Assembly (NCBI GenBank): GCA_027325485.1
Contig: DAIEFN010000001.1
Location: forward strand, 1 to 64,000
Direction: 5' to 3'
DNA from: Candidatus Saccharimonadota bacterium
Lineage (GTDB): Bacteria; Patescibacteriota; Saccharimonadia; Saccharimonadales; UBA4665
Length of the DNA stretch: 64,000 nt
Under the pieces are notes generated by a model, which ran no database searches, was not told the origin of the DNA, and saw only the letters and a program-made list of their open reading frames with translations. The first letter of the stretch is position 1. Each line of letters opens with the position of its first letter. Positions 63,113 to 64,000 of the stretch are shown here, piece by piece. A program made the position numbers and the translations under genes.

Positions 63113-63994
63113 CTATTTTGACTGCTTGACTACTTGGCAATGTGGGCAAAAGTGGGTCCCACGTCCGGCCACTCTCGTCTTTAGAATGATCGTATTGCAG
63201 CGTGGACAAGGCAGGTTCTGGCGTCGAAAAACACGTGCAAATTTTAAGTAACTCCCCTTTTTGCCTTCAGCATCAACATAATTACGGTCGGTCGATCCGC
63301 CACTCTTAATACTTAAGTTTAAAATATCTATCAGCGAACTATGTAGGCGCTTATAATCCGCGACGCTTAATGCGCTAACTAAGGTCGCAGGGTGGATTTT
63401 AGCCCCCCATAGACTTTCGTCAGCATAAATGTTGCCAACCCCGGCAATAACGCTTTGGTCGAGCAGAGCGGCTTTAATTGAGGTCCGGCTACGACGCGCC
63501 AGGCGCAGACGTAAATCCTGCCATTTGAAGTTAGGGTCAAGCGGTTCTGGGCCAAGCCGGCGGAAAAAAGTTATATCTTCAACGGCATCAGTAGGATGTA
63601 ATAACATCCAGCCAAATTTACGTTGATCGTTGAAATAGAGTCGACTACCGTCACTAAAAGTTAAGCTAACGCGAGTGGATTTATCCGGCAAGCGGTTAAT
63701 TAATGAATCGTTTGGATGACCGGCGCCGAAATGTTCTTTCCCGCTGTCATAGACCAGTTGGCCAGTCATTCTTAAATGCACGATTAAACTGTAGTCAGTA
63801 TTTAAGTTAAGCAGTAGTGCCTTACCCTTGCGCTCAACATGAATAATCTGACTATTAATTAAAAATTGCGAAACGTCAGCTGGGCTATTTGGAAAGCTTT
63901 TAGGATTATCGAAATCGACACTTACAACCTGTTTAGTACGCACTAAACGTTCTAAGCCACGCTTAATTGTTTCAACCTCAGGTAATTCCGGCAT
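63113..63994 (-). CDS. mutM: Formamidopyrimidine-DNA glycosylase
   Basis: 293 residues, beginning MPELPEVETIKRGLERL with the catalytic Pro2 and Glu3. The lysine in RKGKALLLNL, the H2TH region (LLDQSVIAGVGNIYADESLW) and the C-terminal zinc finger (CPRCN and CPHCQ) are complete. It removes oxidised purines. The start lies 6 bp inside the window edge. Confidence 0.97.
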   Translation of the reverse strand: MPELPEVETIKRGLERLVRTKQVVSVDFDNPKSFPNSPADVSQFLINSQIIHVERKGKALLLNLNTDYSLIVHLRMTGQLVYDSGKEHFGAGHPNDSLINRLPDKSTRVSLTFSDGSRLYFNDQRKFGWMLLHPTDAVEDITFFRRLGPEPLDPNFKWQDLRLRLARRSRTSIKAALLDQSVIAGVGNIYADESLWGAKIHPATLVSALSVADYKRLHSSLIDILNLSIKSGGSTDRNYVDAEGKKGSYLKFARVFRRQNLPCPRCNTIILKTRVAGRGTHFCPHCQVVKQSK

Positions 63995-64000
63995 GTGTGC

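Overview
The window looks like a piece of a Saccharibacteria (TM7, Candidate Phyla Radiation/Patescibacteria) chromosome. The 5' part of the 16S rRNA has a Saccharibacteria-like head, the genes are tightly packed, many are compact or degenerate versions of their families, and there are almost no biosynthetic genes. TGA is used as a stop, so the recoded UGA=Gly lineages are excluded. The assignment comes from reading the sequence; no database search was run.

Layout. 1-5.3 kb: 16S rRNA 5' end with its promoter, then gyrA and gyrB (all minus). 5.4-11.1 kb: a predicted LPxTG surface protein and membrane partner, then a large TraG/VirD4-like ATPase with two small companions. 11.1-11.6 kb: a gene-free stretch full of inverted repeats. 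11.6-15.2 kb: infC-rpmI-rplT, where infC appears to start at AUA; RNase P RNA; a pterin dehydratase/RNase HI fusion; tRNA-Pro; a likely 6S RNA; a site-2 protease; and L28. 15.2-20.5 kb: MBL protein, HTH regulator, miaA, an alkyltransferase-like protein, thrS with an attenuator-like leader, tRNA-Val, an unidentified structured RNA with its own promoter and terminator, and an NrdR-like gene. 20.5-28.6 kb: a membrane glycosyltransferase, three tRNAs, a SAM riboswitch controlling metK, a parvulin isomerase, a PH-domain protein, tRNA-Arg abutting ndk, one insertion sequence and a Xer recombinase.

28.6-44.2 kb is a nearly complete type IV pilus locus on the minus strand. In transcription order it holds a TPR anchor, a 1131-residue cysteine-patterned secreted protein, pilM, pilN, pilO, a small membrane protein, pilB, pilT, pilC, pilA (with its own promoter and terminator), pilD, three prepilin-like proteins and a PilX-like protein. 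A motor, platform, alignment complex, major pilin, minor pilins, processing peptidase and a probable surface or tip protein are all present, which fits attachment of an epibiont to its host bacterium.

44.3-64 kb is mostly information processing: ychF, a Crp-family regulator, two phosphoribosyltransferase-like proteins, a TlyA-like methylase, efp, rpsF-ssb-rpsR, ftsK, RNase J, a family-4 uracil-DNA glycosylase that has lost most iron-sulfur ligands, rpsO-pnp with an E. coli-style long hairpin between them, truB, a DHH-family remnant, rpsT, holA and mutM. Recurrent themes are RNA-level control (SAM riboswitch, thrS leader, rpsF leader, pnp hairpin, AUA start of infC) and enzymes missing expected domains or metal ligands.
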